This document shows, piece by piece, positions 33,081 through 41,041 of a DNA stretch of 64,000 nt. The notes under the pieces were generated by a model. It did no database searches. It had not been told where the DNA came from and saw only the letters and a program-made list of their open reading frames with translations. A program made the position numbers and the translations under genes. Each line of letters opens with the position of its first letter. Position 1 is the stretch's first letter. Source of the DNA: Streptomyces dysideae (GTDB taxonomy: Bacteria > Actinomycetota > Actinomycetes > Streptomycetales > Streptomycetaceae). Location of the stretch: NCBI RefSeq assembly GCF_001514305.1, contig NZ_KQ949107.1, positions 62,001 through 126,000 on the forward strand, given 5' to 3'.

Positions 33081-33797
33081 ATGCCCGTGACCCGCCAGGA
33101 ACAGAAACCGGCCAAGCAGAAGAAGCACCCCACCGACGACAGTACGACGACCCTCAGCCACGAGATCGAGACCTCCCGCACTCGGAAGAAGGTGCTGCGC
33201 AAGCGCCCCACTGAGAACCCGCCCGCACTGCGTGGGACCCAGGCGCAGCGGACGCGGAAGGAGCAGCGCAAACGCAGCGTCGAGGAGGCCGTGCCATGCC
33301 TGCGTGACGCCCTCACCAGCAGTGCCGAGACGTTCCACATCACCGTCGCCGAAGCGGGCAAGGTCACCATGGAGGTGCCACGTGAGGCCCTGGCGGTCCT
33401 CATGGAGACCATGGCGCTCATTACCTCCGGCCGCGCGGTCGAGGTAATCGCCAAGAGTACGGAGCTGTCCACTATCCAGGCAGCGAAGACCCTCGGCGTT
33501 TCCCGGCCGCACCTGGTCAAGCTGCTCGACAAGGGCCTGATCGACTTCCGCATGGTCGGCACCCACCGCCGCGTGGACGTCGCATCCCTAGAGGGCTACC
33601 GACGACGCGAACAGAACGAGCAAGCCCAACGTCGCCGAGTGGCGGTCGCCTCCGCCATCGGCTCCACCGAGGCCGAGGGGCTGCGCATCAGCGCAGACAC
33701 CACCGCCGACCTCGACGCCTACGCACGCGGAGAGCTCGACGCCGCAGCCTTGCGCGCCCGCACCCTCGCCCGCTACACCCGTAAGGCCGCTGAGTGA
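33081..33797 (+). CDS. Fic antitoxin fused to a helix-turn-helix domain
   Basis: This 238-residue protein has a Lys/Arg-rich N-terminus, a middle region, and an excisionase/MerR-like HTH at about 127-165 (STIQAAKTLGVSRPHLVKLL). The last 50 residues resemble VbhA-type Fic inhibitors. STEAEG (195-200) fits the [S/T]xxxE[G/N] inhibitory motif, in which the Glu displaces the ATP gamma-phosphate of the partner toxin, and DLDAYARGELDAAALRAR follows. The gene overlaps the Fic gene (GTGA). Antitoxins of this family are usually short, so the DNA-binding fusion suggests self-regulation. GAGGA precedes the ATG. Confidence 0.85.
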   Translation: MPVTRQEQKPAKQKKHPTDDSTTTLSHEIETSRTRKKVLRKRPTENPPALRGTQAQRTRKEQRKRSVEEAVPCLRDALTSSAETFHITVAEAGKVTMEVPREALAVLMETMALITSGRAVEVIAKSTELSTIQAAKTLGVSRPHLVKLLDKGLIDFRMVGTHRRVDVASLEGYRRREQNEQAQRRRVAVASAIGSTEAEGLRISADTTADLDAYARGELDAAALRARTLARYTRKAAE

Positions 33798-34363
33798 CCG
33801 ACCCCTACAGCGAGCCCAACGGCGTCCTCCGAAACAGTCTCGGCATCACCGACGCAACCGAGCTCTCCGAGGCCGAAGCGGACATCGCCGCCGTGGAACT
33901 CGCCATCCTGGACGCCGAGCCACTGCCTGGCAGCTACGACCTTGCACACCTGCAAGCGTTCCACCGGCAGATCTTCGGCAGCGTGTACCCGTGGGCCGGG
34001 GAACTACGAACCATCGAGATCTCCAAGGGCACATCGTTCTGCCCGTCAATCCACATCGTCTCCTTCGCAAAGGACGTGTTCCACAAGCTCGCCGACAACG
34101 ACCACCTGCAAAGCTTGGACCGCCTGGAGTTCATCCGAGCCCTGGCCGACCTGTACGGCGATGTGAACGCCATCCACCCCTTCCGAGAAGGCAACGGCCG
34201 CACCCAGCGCGCCTTCCTCGCCCAACTCGCCCGTGAAGCGGGATACACCATCTCCTGGCAGGACATGGACCAAGAGGAGAACATCGCCGCATCGGTGGCC
34301 AGCTTCAACGCGAACAACGACCTACTGGAGCAGATGCTCGACGCCCTGGTACGTCCCGCCTGA
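33794..34363 (+). CDS. Fic-domain AMP transferase toxin
   Basis: The 189-residue protein has the complete Fic motif HPFREGNGRTQR (128-139). The upstream beta-hairpin 'flap' region is present (ELRTIEISKG and FCPSIHI), along with the FHRQIFGSVYPWAGE element. It should transfer AMP to target proteins, which for class I Fic toxins include DNA gyrase and topoisomerase IV. No inhibitory motif of its own is seen; the upstream antitoxin carries it. It starts at GTG overlapping the antitoxin stop. Confidence 0.92.
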   Translation: MTDPYSEPNGVLRNSLGITDATELSEAEADIAAVELAILDAEPLPGSYDLAHLQAFHRQIFGSVYPWAGELRTIEISKGTSFCPSIHIVSFAKDVFHKLADNDHLQSLDRLEFIRALADLYGDVNAIHPFREGNGRTQRAFLAQLAREAGYTISWQDMDQEENIAASVASFNANNDLLEQMLDALVRPA

Positions 34364-34984
34364 CTGGCGTCCCCCAGCGGCGCCGTCACCGAGATCGGTC
34401 TGCCGGTCACGACCTCTCAGCTCAGTCATCGAAAGCGACGAGTTCCCATACAAGATCGTCCCAGGTTCCTTCCCGGACCGCCCGGGAGGCCGACTCCTTG
34501 AGTTCCAGAGCGACCTGAGTGGGCATTTGATGTCGATTCGCGATGACCATTCCGGCAGTCTTCGTCCCCATTTATCACCAATGCGCACAGCCTAAAATGC
34601 CCGGAAACTCCCTGCACGTAGGGAGTTTTCGCCCTATTCCTAAACCAGACGGAATCCGAGCGCCATGTGCGAACCAAACGGTCAGCTGGGCCGATGCGCT
34701 GAAAGGTATGAACAGGCTATCCGGCGTTAATCACCACAGAAGACGCTACCCACAAAGGGGATGCAGCGTCAGAAACCTTCCCTGAATGCCCACTGAGGGT
34801 CCTTAAGGACTTTAGGCCTGAGCCGGGATCCGATGTCCCGCAGAACCCGGCACTGAGCCCTGACGACCCACAGGGTTCCGGTCACCGACTTCCCCAGTGC
34901 CCAATTCACTTGGCGGAGCGGTCCGGCGGGTCTCCTGACGGGGCGGTGTTCTCAGCGGCCCGGCCGACGTGGTGTCATCCAGGG
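34364..34984. other. Gene-free region after the Fic operon
   Basis: No gene is supported. It contains a terminator (34605-34629) and a perfect palindrome GTCCTTAAGGAC (34799-34810), in DNA visibly richer in A/T than the chromosome around it. The promoter of the small membrane protein gene at 34985 should be near the right end. Confidence 0.5.
34605..34629 (+). terminator. Intrinsic terminator downstream of the Fic gene
   Basis: AAACTCCCT (34605-34613) pairs with AGGGAGTTT (34620-34628) around a 6-base loop and ends in T. The A-run on the other side makes it work in both directions. Confidence 0.75.
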
Positions 34985-35455
34985 ATGGAAGCGGTTCTCA
35001 CAAGTGCTGTAGCCGTCGTCGGGATCCTCCTCGGCGGGTGCTTCAGCTACCTGGTGCAGCACCGGATGACCATCCGGAACGAGCGGTTTGCCCGCTGGCG
35101 GTTCGTCCAGGAGGAACGAATGGCGGCGTACAGCGCGTACGCGGCCGCACTCGCGCACTGTCGGCGGGGCGAACTCGACCGCTGGCACCGGGCCCACGAG
35201 AATCCTGGCAGTGCGGAGGCGACGGAAGCGCGCGTCGAGTCCTACCGGCTGCGCTCAGTGGCGCGTCAGGAACTCTTCCGGCTCCGGCTCGTCGCCCAGT
35301 CGCCCGGCCTCGTCCGGCTGGCCGAGGAGGCGCTGGACCGAGTAAGCGTGATCCACAAGGCTGAGGACGAGCAGGAGTGCCACCGCAGCGGTGACGCTGC
35401 CCGCGAGGCAGTCGAGGCCTTTGTTCAGGCGGCTGGGCAGCAGATCGTCTCCTGA
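34985..35455 (+). CDS. Small membrane-anchored helical protein
   Basis: From the ATG at 34985 the product is 156 residues. It has an N-terminal helix (VLTSAVAVVGILLGGCFSYLVQ), then a charged helical region likely to form a coiled coil (RFARWRFVQEERMAAYSAY to the end). A TTG start at 34910 is possible but adds a region without similarity. Such proteins are common in Streptomyces without known function. It is convergent with the STAND gene, with only 25 bp between them. Confidence 0.65.
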   Translation: MEAVLTSAVAVVGILLGGCFSYLVQHRMTIRNERFARWRFVQEERMAAYSAYAAALAHCRRGELDRWHRAHENPGSAEATEARVESYRLRSVARQELFRLRLVAQSPGLVRLAEEALDRVSVIHKAEDEQECHRSGDAAREAVEAFVQAAGQQIVS

Positions 35456-35480
35456 TCTCGGCCTTTCCGAAGGCGCCCCG

Positions 35481-38400
35481 CTAATCGCAGTGGCGCAGTT
35501 CGTCGCGGATGTAGTCGGCGACTTCGCTCGGACAGCCGGGCAGCGCTAGCAGCCCTGCTGCCCTGCCCTCACGCCGCTTGCCGTCGATGTTCAGGACCGC
35601 CTTGGCGATCGCGTACTTGATGCCGGGCGTGAGGTCCGTACGCACGAAGAGGCCGTCCAGCCAGTCCAGTCCCTCCGGGTCACGGTGGCAGACCCCCTTG
35701 AGCAGGGTCGCGGCTGTGTTGCGAACCGTGCTGCCCATGATCTGGGATGGCATCGGGGTTAGCAGTTCGGTCAGCAGCCCACGGATTTCCGCACGGCTGA
35801 GCCTGGTACCGAGGAGGGCCCCGCACATGGTGGAGACGTCCTGGAGAGCGGCTGAGTACCAGCCGCTCTGCTCCCGCCGCCGTTCACGCTCCGCGGACGG
35901 TGCGGTTGATGCCGAGAGCGTGGACGATCCCCCCTCCTTTGGCGGCGCGTCCGGCAGACGACTCCGGGTGATGGCGTACACCTCCATCACCTCGTCCCGC
36001 CCGAGCGTCGCGTGCTCGTTTACCCGGATGATCAGTTTCAGGAGGCTTCTGATGAGGTTGGGATCCTCGTCGGTCGCGACCGCCTGCCGCATACGGGCGG
36101 TTGCCGTCCCGAGTAGCGGCCTCGCATGCTGGGTGAAGACGGCGTCGACGACGCGGGACCGGTCCAGAAAGATCTGCGTCAACCGCATGACCGCGTCGGT
36201 GTGCGGGCTGCGGAACAGTTCGCACAGCCAAGGCGTCAGTTCGTCCCACGGCAGGTCCTCAAGCTCCTGAATGATCTTGACCGCCGTACCCGCCACTGTT
36301 TGGCTCTCGCCCTCCAATACGGCGGCCGACAGCCACGCGCGTGCCTTCTTGTCCAGATGTGCGAGCCGGCTCTCCAGCCGAGCCCGGGTCTTAAGGCTCT
36401 CGCTGTTACGGCCGTTCGTATCGCTCAGACCGGTGTCCAGCTCACGGAGTCGGTCCGCGACGGCGGCCAGCACCGTCGTGGAGCCACTGTTCACCCATGA
36501 CTTCAGCATGCTGCGCACTACATGCGGCTTCACCCTCACCGTCTTGAGGTCCTTCAAGATCCGCAGGTGCTCCTCGACCAGGTCGCCCGCCAACACGACC
36601 TGGGCCGGCCACACGTTCCTGGGGGCGGCCTCGCGGGCGGCGTCCAGGGCTCTGAGCACGCGCAACCGGGTTGCCAGCGGGAGCGCCGTGTTCTGCAGGC
36701 AGTAGGCGACGGAGGACAGGTTCGCGGTGCGACGGGGGTCCTCGAAGCCCAGTGCCAGCAACTGTCCCGCGAGCCAATCGGCGTGATCCGCTGCCAACTG
36801 GTTGAGGACGTTGACGTGCCGGGTAATCTCCCCACGGCGTTCGAGGATGTCGCTCACCACGCCCGCACGGACATCCAGATCCGTCGCACCGAGCCGGGCC
36901 ACCAGCTTGATCTGGGCGTTGTCCCAGTTCTTGGGGAGCTTTGCGGCCAGCAGTTGCCGCCAGGTGGTCCAGCCCCGCTCCCTCCGTACCGTCGGGCACT
37001 CCCAGAACAGCCGCATGGTGCGTACGGCGTCGTCGTCGCTGAGCGAGGGCGGGCAGGGGACCGCGAGGACACAACGCGCGAATTCCGCCGTCTGGTCCGC
37101 CAGCCGCGGGTCACGAAGATGCACGAGGATCGCCGTCCGGCGTGCGAGGTCGCCCAGGCCCGGATAGGTCTCGCGCAGGACGGTGAGTACCTCCTCCGGC
37201 ACCTTCTTCCGGTTCTTCCGAGTCGGGTCCGGGGCCAGGTCGAGTTCGAGGTCCTGGTCCACGACGCCCGGGAGCGCGGTCAGCAGGCGGTGCGGATGGT
37301 TCTGCCAGACCACCTGACTGGCCGGATCGAGGTGCCGGCGCGCGGCGCAGACCGCCGTCAGGGCCTCCCCCAGGCGGGTCGGCAGCTCCTCCGCCGGTGT
37401 ACGGGCCAGCAGTCTCGCCAGTGCGTTGGCCACGGGCCCGACAAGCTCGGCCGGATGGTCGCCGACTGCTGCGACCAGTGCTTTGTGCGCGGCGCCCAGA
37501 TGCCGGGCCGGGGCGTCGCCGAGGTCCAGGGCCACGCTGCGCATCAGGGTCGGGTCGGCACGGACCCGCTTCAGCGCATCGGTGAGGGCGTCCTCCTCGA
37601 CGCGCCCCAGAGAGGACACGACCTGCGTCCTGGCGGCCACTGTCGTGTCGGCCGGGACACGTGCTGCCAGGTCCCGGTAGTCGTCGTACAGCGTCGCCTG
37701 GGAGAGCAGAGAGGTCGTGAGCGGCCACAGGTTGCTGTGCCCGGAGCCGAGCGCCCGTAGCAGTCGGGTGATGGCGACGCTGTGTGTTCCCTGCCTGAGC
37801 AGCCAGCGCGAGTGCGCGTACTCGCCGAAGCTCTGGTGGAAGAATTCCCAGTAGGTTTCGCCGTCGAGGACCAGGCCTTCGCTGATGGCCTGCCCCATCC
37901 CCTCGGCAAGTGCCTTGTTCTCGTTGATCGCCCTGTCCAGCTCCCCCTTGGGCACCTGGACGCGCAGCACGCCTTCCGGGGTCAGCAGCAGCTCGGCGAG
38001 AGCGTAGACCCACTGCTCCTTGTGGGGTGCCGACAGGCCTCCACTGGTCCGCACCCTGGCCTGCCAGTAGTCCGCGAGGAGCTGATTGGTCGTCAGGTCC
38101 TCCGGAATGTGGCCGTTGTTCGCGTAGACCTCGCAGGCCATCGCCAGCCGCACGGGCAGTGCGCAGATCCGGCGCAGCGCGCCAGGCACGGCGACTCGCC
38201 CCCGGAGGACACTGAGGAACTCCACATCGGACGGAGTCAGCCCGCTGGTTCCCTCGGCGCCCCGCAACAGGTGGCGTTGTGCCCAGTCGACGATCTCGGT
38301 CTCCGAGAGCATCGGCATCGGATTCTCGACCAGTCGGCCGGCCAGGCGGGGCGCGCTCTGACCGGGGTACCGCAGATGCCCGCGGTACTCAAGGTCGCGG

Positions 38401-39251
38401 CAGGTCAGGACGACGTGGCCGATTTCCAGTGCCGCGCCGAGCACCGACGAAAGCCCCGGAAGCGTCCGGGCGTCGAGGACCAGGTCGAGAGTGTCGACGA
38501 GCAGTGTGACCGTGCCGTACGCCGCGCGCAGCCGGGTGAGGAGGTCGATGATCCCCTTCCCGCCACCGGGCCGCACGGCCTCGCCGATCGCCCGGTCGGC
38601 GCTCTCGAACCCCTGGCACAGGGTGTCCTTCGGTAGCTGCGCGCAGGACAGCAGTGCCACAGCGCCCTTCTCGGTCTCCAACTGCTGCAGCAGTTGCCCG
38701 AGCAGCACGCTCTTGCCGATACCGCCGTCACCGGTCAGTGCCAGTACCACTCGCTGCCCGTCGGCATTGATCCCGCCGGACCCGTCTCCGCTCTGTGCGT
38801 CCCGCTTTCGCAACGCGGTGTCGAGCAACTCGGCTCGGAGTACCGGTGTGAATCGCTGGGCGTCCAGGCCCGCCCGGTCGGACGCCAGTACCCTCGGCAG
38901 TTCCGGCGCGGCCTTGGCCGACCGGGTGTTCCTCTTGGCATCCGCCCGGTCGTGCAGGTCCTTCCAGTATGCCTCGGAGCCCCTGACCCCTGAGATCCGG
39001 CCCGTGCCGACGCAGGCCTTCAGCAGACCGCGCACAACTTCGAAGGACGGGGCTTTCGCGACACGCTTCCGCAGAATCGCGGAGATCTGTGTTCTCCCGA
39101 GCTTTGCCGCAGGGTGCAATTGGCTCTTCTCGACGAACTGCTCGACGAGTCGGATGGCATCGGACTGCTTCAGCCCCGCGTCCTTCAGCAGACGTCCCAG
39201 TTCTTCGCACAGACGGCCGAGGTCGCCCTCCGCCGGTTCAGGTTCCGCCAC
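35481..39251 (-). CDS. STAND-type NTPase with N-terminal HTH-like domain and long helical repeat region
   Basis: From the GTG at 39251, preceded by GGGGAGGG, the protein has 1256 residues. Residues 11-81 look like a small helical DNA-binding or adaptor domain (AGLKQSDAIRLVEQFVEK and GRTQISAILRKRV). A P-loop GDGGIGKS (174-181), a Walker B region TLLVDTLDL (about 249-257) and VVLTCRDLEY (about 283-292) identify a STAND/NACHT-like NTPase. From about 480 to the end there is a long stretch of helical, probably HEAT/ARM-like repeats with no recognised effector. Such sensors in bacteria include Avs and bNACHT antiphage proteins. The kinase-like gene lies 47 bp upstream on the same strand, so the two likely work together. 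No nuclease or TIR domain is seen. Confidence 0.82.
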   Translation of the reverse strand: MAEPEPAEGDLGRLCEELGRLLKDAGLKQSDAIRLVEQFVEKSQLHPAAKLGRTQISAILRKRVAKAPSFEVVRGLLKACVGTGRISGVRGSEAYWKDLHDRADAKRNTRSAKAAPELPRVLASDRAGLDAQRFTPVLRAELLDTALRKRDAQSGDGSGGINADGQRVVLALTGDGGIGKSVLLGQLLQQLETEKGAVALLSCAQLPKDTLCQGFESADRAIGEAVRPGGGKGIIDLLTRLRAAYGTVTLLVDTLDLVLDARTLPGLSSVLGAALEIGHVVLTCRDLEYRGHLRYPGQSAPRLAGRLVENPMPMLSETEIVDWAQRHLLRGAEGTSGLTPSDVEFLSVLRGRVAVPGALRRICALPVRLAMACEVYANNGHIPEDLTTNQLLADYWQARVRTSGGLSAPHKEQWVYALAELLLTPEGVLRVQVPKGELDRAINENKALAEGMGQAISEGLVLDGETYWEFFHQSFGEYAHSRWLLRQGTHSVAITRLLRALGSGHSNLWPLTTSLLSQATLYDDYRDLAARVPADTTVAARTQVVSSLGRVEEDALTDALKRVRADPTLMRSVALDLGDAPARHLGAAHKALVAAVGDHPAELVGPVANALARLLARTPAEELPTRLGEALTAVCAARRHLDPASQVVWQNHPHRLLTALPGVVDQDLELDLAPDPTRKNRKKVPEEVLTVLRETYPGLGDLARRTAILVHLRDPRLADQTAEFARCVLAVPCPPSLSDDDAVRTMRLFWECPTVRRERGWTTWRQLLAAKLPKNWDNAQIKLVARLGATDLDVRAGVVSDILERRGEITRHVNVLNQLAADHADWLAGQLLALGFEDPRRTANLSSVAYCLQNTALPLATRLRVLRALDAAREAAPRNVWPAQVVLAGDLVEEHLRILKDLKTVRVKPHVVRSMLKSWVNSGSTTVLAAVADRLRELDTGLSDTNGRNSESLKTRARLESRLAHLDKKARAWLSAAVLEGESQTVAGTAVKIIQELEDLPWDELTPWLCELFRSPHTDAVMRLTQIFLDRSRVVDAVFTQHARPLLGTATARMRQAVATDEDPNLIRSLLKLIIRVNEHATLGRDEVMEVYAITRSRLPDAPPKEGGSSTLSASTAPSAERERRREQSGWYSAALQDVSTMCGALLGTRLSRAEIRGLLTELLTPMPSQIMGSTVRNTAATLLKGVCHRDPEGLDWLDGLFVRTDLTPGIKYAIAKAVLNIDGKRREGRAAGLLALPGCPSEVADYIRDELRHCD

Positions 39252-39298
39252 GAACCGGTTCCCTCCCCGGATGTTCCGACAAGCGTCTGCGATCCACG

Positions 39299-40099
39299 TT
39301 ACGCCCAACTCCCGTACCGGCCGACTGTCCTGAGTACACCCGCTGCACTCGGGCAGAACCGCCGATTGGGCTCCAGGCATTTGCGCAGCGTGTCCCGCCA
39401 GGGCTCCGGCAGCACCCCTACCTCCGGCCGGCCGCCCATCGTCCGCGTCGAGATCTCCAGTGGCGTGCCCTCGTACGGGAAACGCCCGCCTGCCGCGTAG
39501 AGGATCACGGAGGCCAGGCTGAAAAGGTCACGGCGTCGCAGCGAGCCGTCCCCGATCGCGGCCACTCCGAAGTCGATCAGGAAGAGCCGCCCGCCGGGGC
39601 CGGTGAGTACATGGCGCGGCTTGATGTCGCCGTGGTGGATCCGTAGCCGGTGGAGTTCGACCACCAACTGACTGATGCTCACCGCGAACTGCCGTAGGTC
39701 GGCGCCGTTCAGAGGGCCGTCCGCCCGGATCAGCTCCTCCAGGGACGGCCCAGTCAGGTATTCGCTGCTGGTGTATCGGTGTTCGCCGTCCCAGCCCGCG
39801 CTGTACAGCCTGGGGCTGAGTGAGTCGGGGGCCAGCCTCAGCGTCTCGACCTCACGCTCGAATGCCTCGAGCGACCTGCGGTCGTGGCGCCGCTCGGCGC
39901 GCAGCACCTTGACCGCGGCACTCTCGCCGCGGTTGTTCCGGCCGAGGTACACGACGGCCTGGCGACCGGCACCGATCCGGCCGAGGAGTTCGAAGCCGCC
40001 GACGGAGGTGGGATCCGTCGTCTTCAGCGGTACGGGGCCCACCGGGGTCGGCGTGTTTTGCGGTTCAGTCGGCTCCTCGGAGCCCTGGGAGTTCACCAT
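39299..40099 (-). CDS. Ser/Thr protein kinase-like protein with altered catalytic loop
   Basis: This 266-residue protein is a kinase domain with a short N-terminal tail and no membrane helix. It shows a glycine loop GRIGAGRQAVVYLG (40-53), the ATP-binding Lys64 in AAVK, a catalytic loop HGDIKPRH (156-163) and DFG at 176-178. In canonical kinases the last residue of HRDxKPxN is Asn, a Mg ligand. Here it is His163, and the Arg of HRD is Gly. It may therefore be weakly active or a regulated pseudokinase. It probably forms an operon with the STAND NTPase encoded downstream. Kinases are known in phage defence (Stk2 type), which fits the setting. Confidence 0.85.
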   Translation of the reverse strand: MVNSQGSEEPTEPQNTPTPVGPVPLKTTDPTSVGGFELLGRIGAGRQAVVYLGRNNRGESAAVKVLRAERRHDRRSLEAFEREVETLRLAPDSLSPRLYSAGWDGEHRYTSSEYLTGPSLEELIRADGPLNGADLRQFAVSISQLVVELHRLRIHHGDIKPRHVLTGPGGRLFLIDFGVAAIGDGSLRRRDLFSLASVILYAAGGRFPYEGTPLEISTRTMGGRPEVGVLPEPWRDTLRKCLEPNRRFCPSAAGVLRTVGRYGSWA

Positions 40100-40497
40100 G
40101 CCGGTGACTTTTCCGCACCCGCCCGGCCCGCCGGGGAAGCTCCGGAGACCATTCTCAGAACCCGGCGAAACACCAGTTCAGAGCCCTTTCCGGAGCCTCC
40201 GGCGCCGGACGGATCGGCCACCGGAGACCCGGTACCGAGCCCCGGCGGCCCAACCACCGCAGAGGGGAAAGCTGGTGCTGTCCGGGGTCGACCGGTGATT
40301 GCCGCCCACTGACCATGTCGGGGGTCGGCGCGGACGAGAACCCCATGAGTTTCTGATCAATAGGTCATGCAGCCGGCGGCGTGGCAGTTGGCACAGCAGT
40401 GCATGCATGGCGGAGGAGCAGGAACTCAGGGCGGCCGGACAGCGCCCCCGATGTCGCGAACGGCCAGCTCAGGAGCCCCACTTGTCCCCCCACTCCA
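40100..40497. other. Gene-free region at the right end of the element
   Basis: This region holds the promoter of the kinase-STAND pair, presumably near 40100-40200. Sequence up to the arm-type repeats shows no gene, and I find no integrase remnant in any frame. Confidence 0.5.
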
Positions 40498-40551
40498 GGG
40501 ACTTTTCAGGGACTTTCAGCTCTGTCCGAGAGACTTCCGAGGGACTTTTTG
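40498..40551 (+). repeat. Right arm-type repeats, 11-bp period
   Basis: Five consecutive units of 10-11 bp are seen: AGGGACTTTTC, AGGGACTTTC, AGCTCTGTCCG, AGAGACTTCCG and AGGGACTTTTT. One helical turn per unit on one face of DNA is typical of multi-protein binding sites. They end 84 bp before the right 26-bp repeat, mirroring the left arm. Confidence 0.6.
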
Positions 40552-40634
40552 CCGCCTAACACGGCAAGCTCCTGAAAGATCGGAAAGGTCCTCCGTCGCA
40601 GATCAGAGGCCCTTTCCAAGGCAAAGCCGCAGGT

Positions 40635-41041
40635 GGCGGCAGACGAGTCGGGCTGTACGCCGGGTTCTGTTCCCCAGGCCCCTCGCGGGTCCCGGGGCGA
40701 CGGCCATCCATCTAGGACCGGCGTTGCCGCCGGTCTCGTGCGGTCTACCCGCGGACTCGGGCGGGCAGCCCTCGAACGTCCGCGCAGAAGCACCGGGGTG
40801 CTTCCTTTTGACCTTGCTCCGGGTGGGGTTTACCTAGCTGCCCAGGTCGCCCTGGGCACTGGTGGTCTCTTACACCACCGTTTCACCCTTACCCGGCGCC
40901 GGAGCGCCGGGCGGTCTGTTTTCTGTGGCACTGTCCCGCGGGTCACCCCGGGTGGCCGTTAGCCATCACCCTGCCCTGTGGAGCCCGGACGTTCCTCGGG
41001 AAGCCCCCTGAGGGACTTCACGCGGCCGCCCGCCCGGCTCG
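40635..41041 (-). ncRNA. rnpB: RNase P RNA (bacterial type A)
   Basis: The minus strand begins CGAGCCGGGCGGGCGGCCGC at 41041, as streptomycete rnpB does. It contains the conserved blocks GAGGAACGTCCGGGCTCCAC, AGGGTGATGGCTAACGGCC, GGTAAGGGTGAAACGGTGGT, AGCTAGGTAAACCCCAC and the end CCCGACTCGTCTGCCGCC. The length is about 407 nt. It is the catalytic RNA that matures tRNA 5' ends. Its last 26 bases are the right attachment repeat, and its 5' part overlaps the end of the EamA gene by about 83 bp. Confidence 0.96.
40636..40661. repeat. Right attachment-site copy inside the rnpB 3' end
   Basis: This sequence is identical over 26 bp to 32461-32486. It forms the 3' strand of rnpB including the terminal helix, so the integration event regenerated the RNA end. 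Confidence 0.85.

Larger units (their letters stand above)
32461..40661. mobile_element. 8.2-kb element integrated at the 3' end of rnpB
   Basis: A 26-bp perfect direct repeat (32461-32486 and 40636-40661) brackets the segment. The right copy is the 3' terminus of the minus-strand rnpB gene, so insertion kept the RNA intact, as integrases that target structural RNA genes do. Inside each end, about 85 bp from the repeat, lie similar 11-bp-period repeats. The cargo is a Fic toxin-antitoxin pair, a small membrane protein, a large STAND-type NTPase and a kinase-like protein. I find no integrase or relaxase inside, so it may be a non-autonomous or decayed element, mobilised in trans if at all. Confidence 0.75.

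Noticed and set aside
34322..34785. Several short frames in the gap after Fic
   Set aside because: They have no ribosome binding sites, no family resemblance, and span a terminator hairpin.
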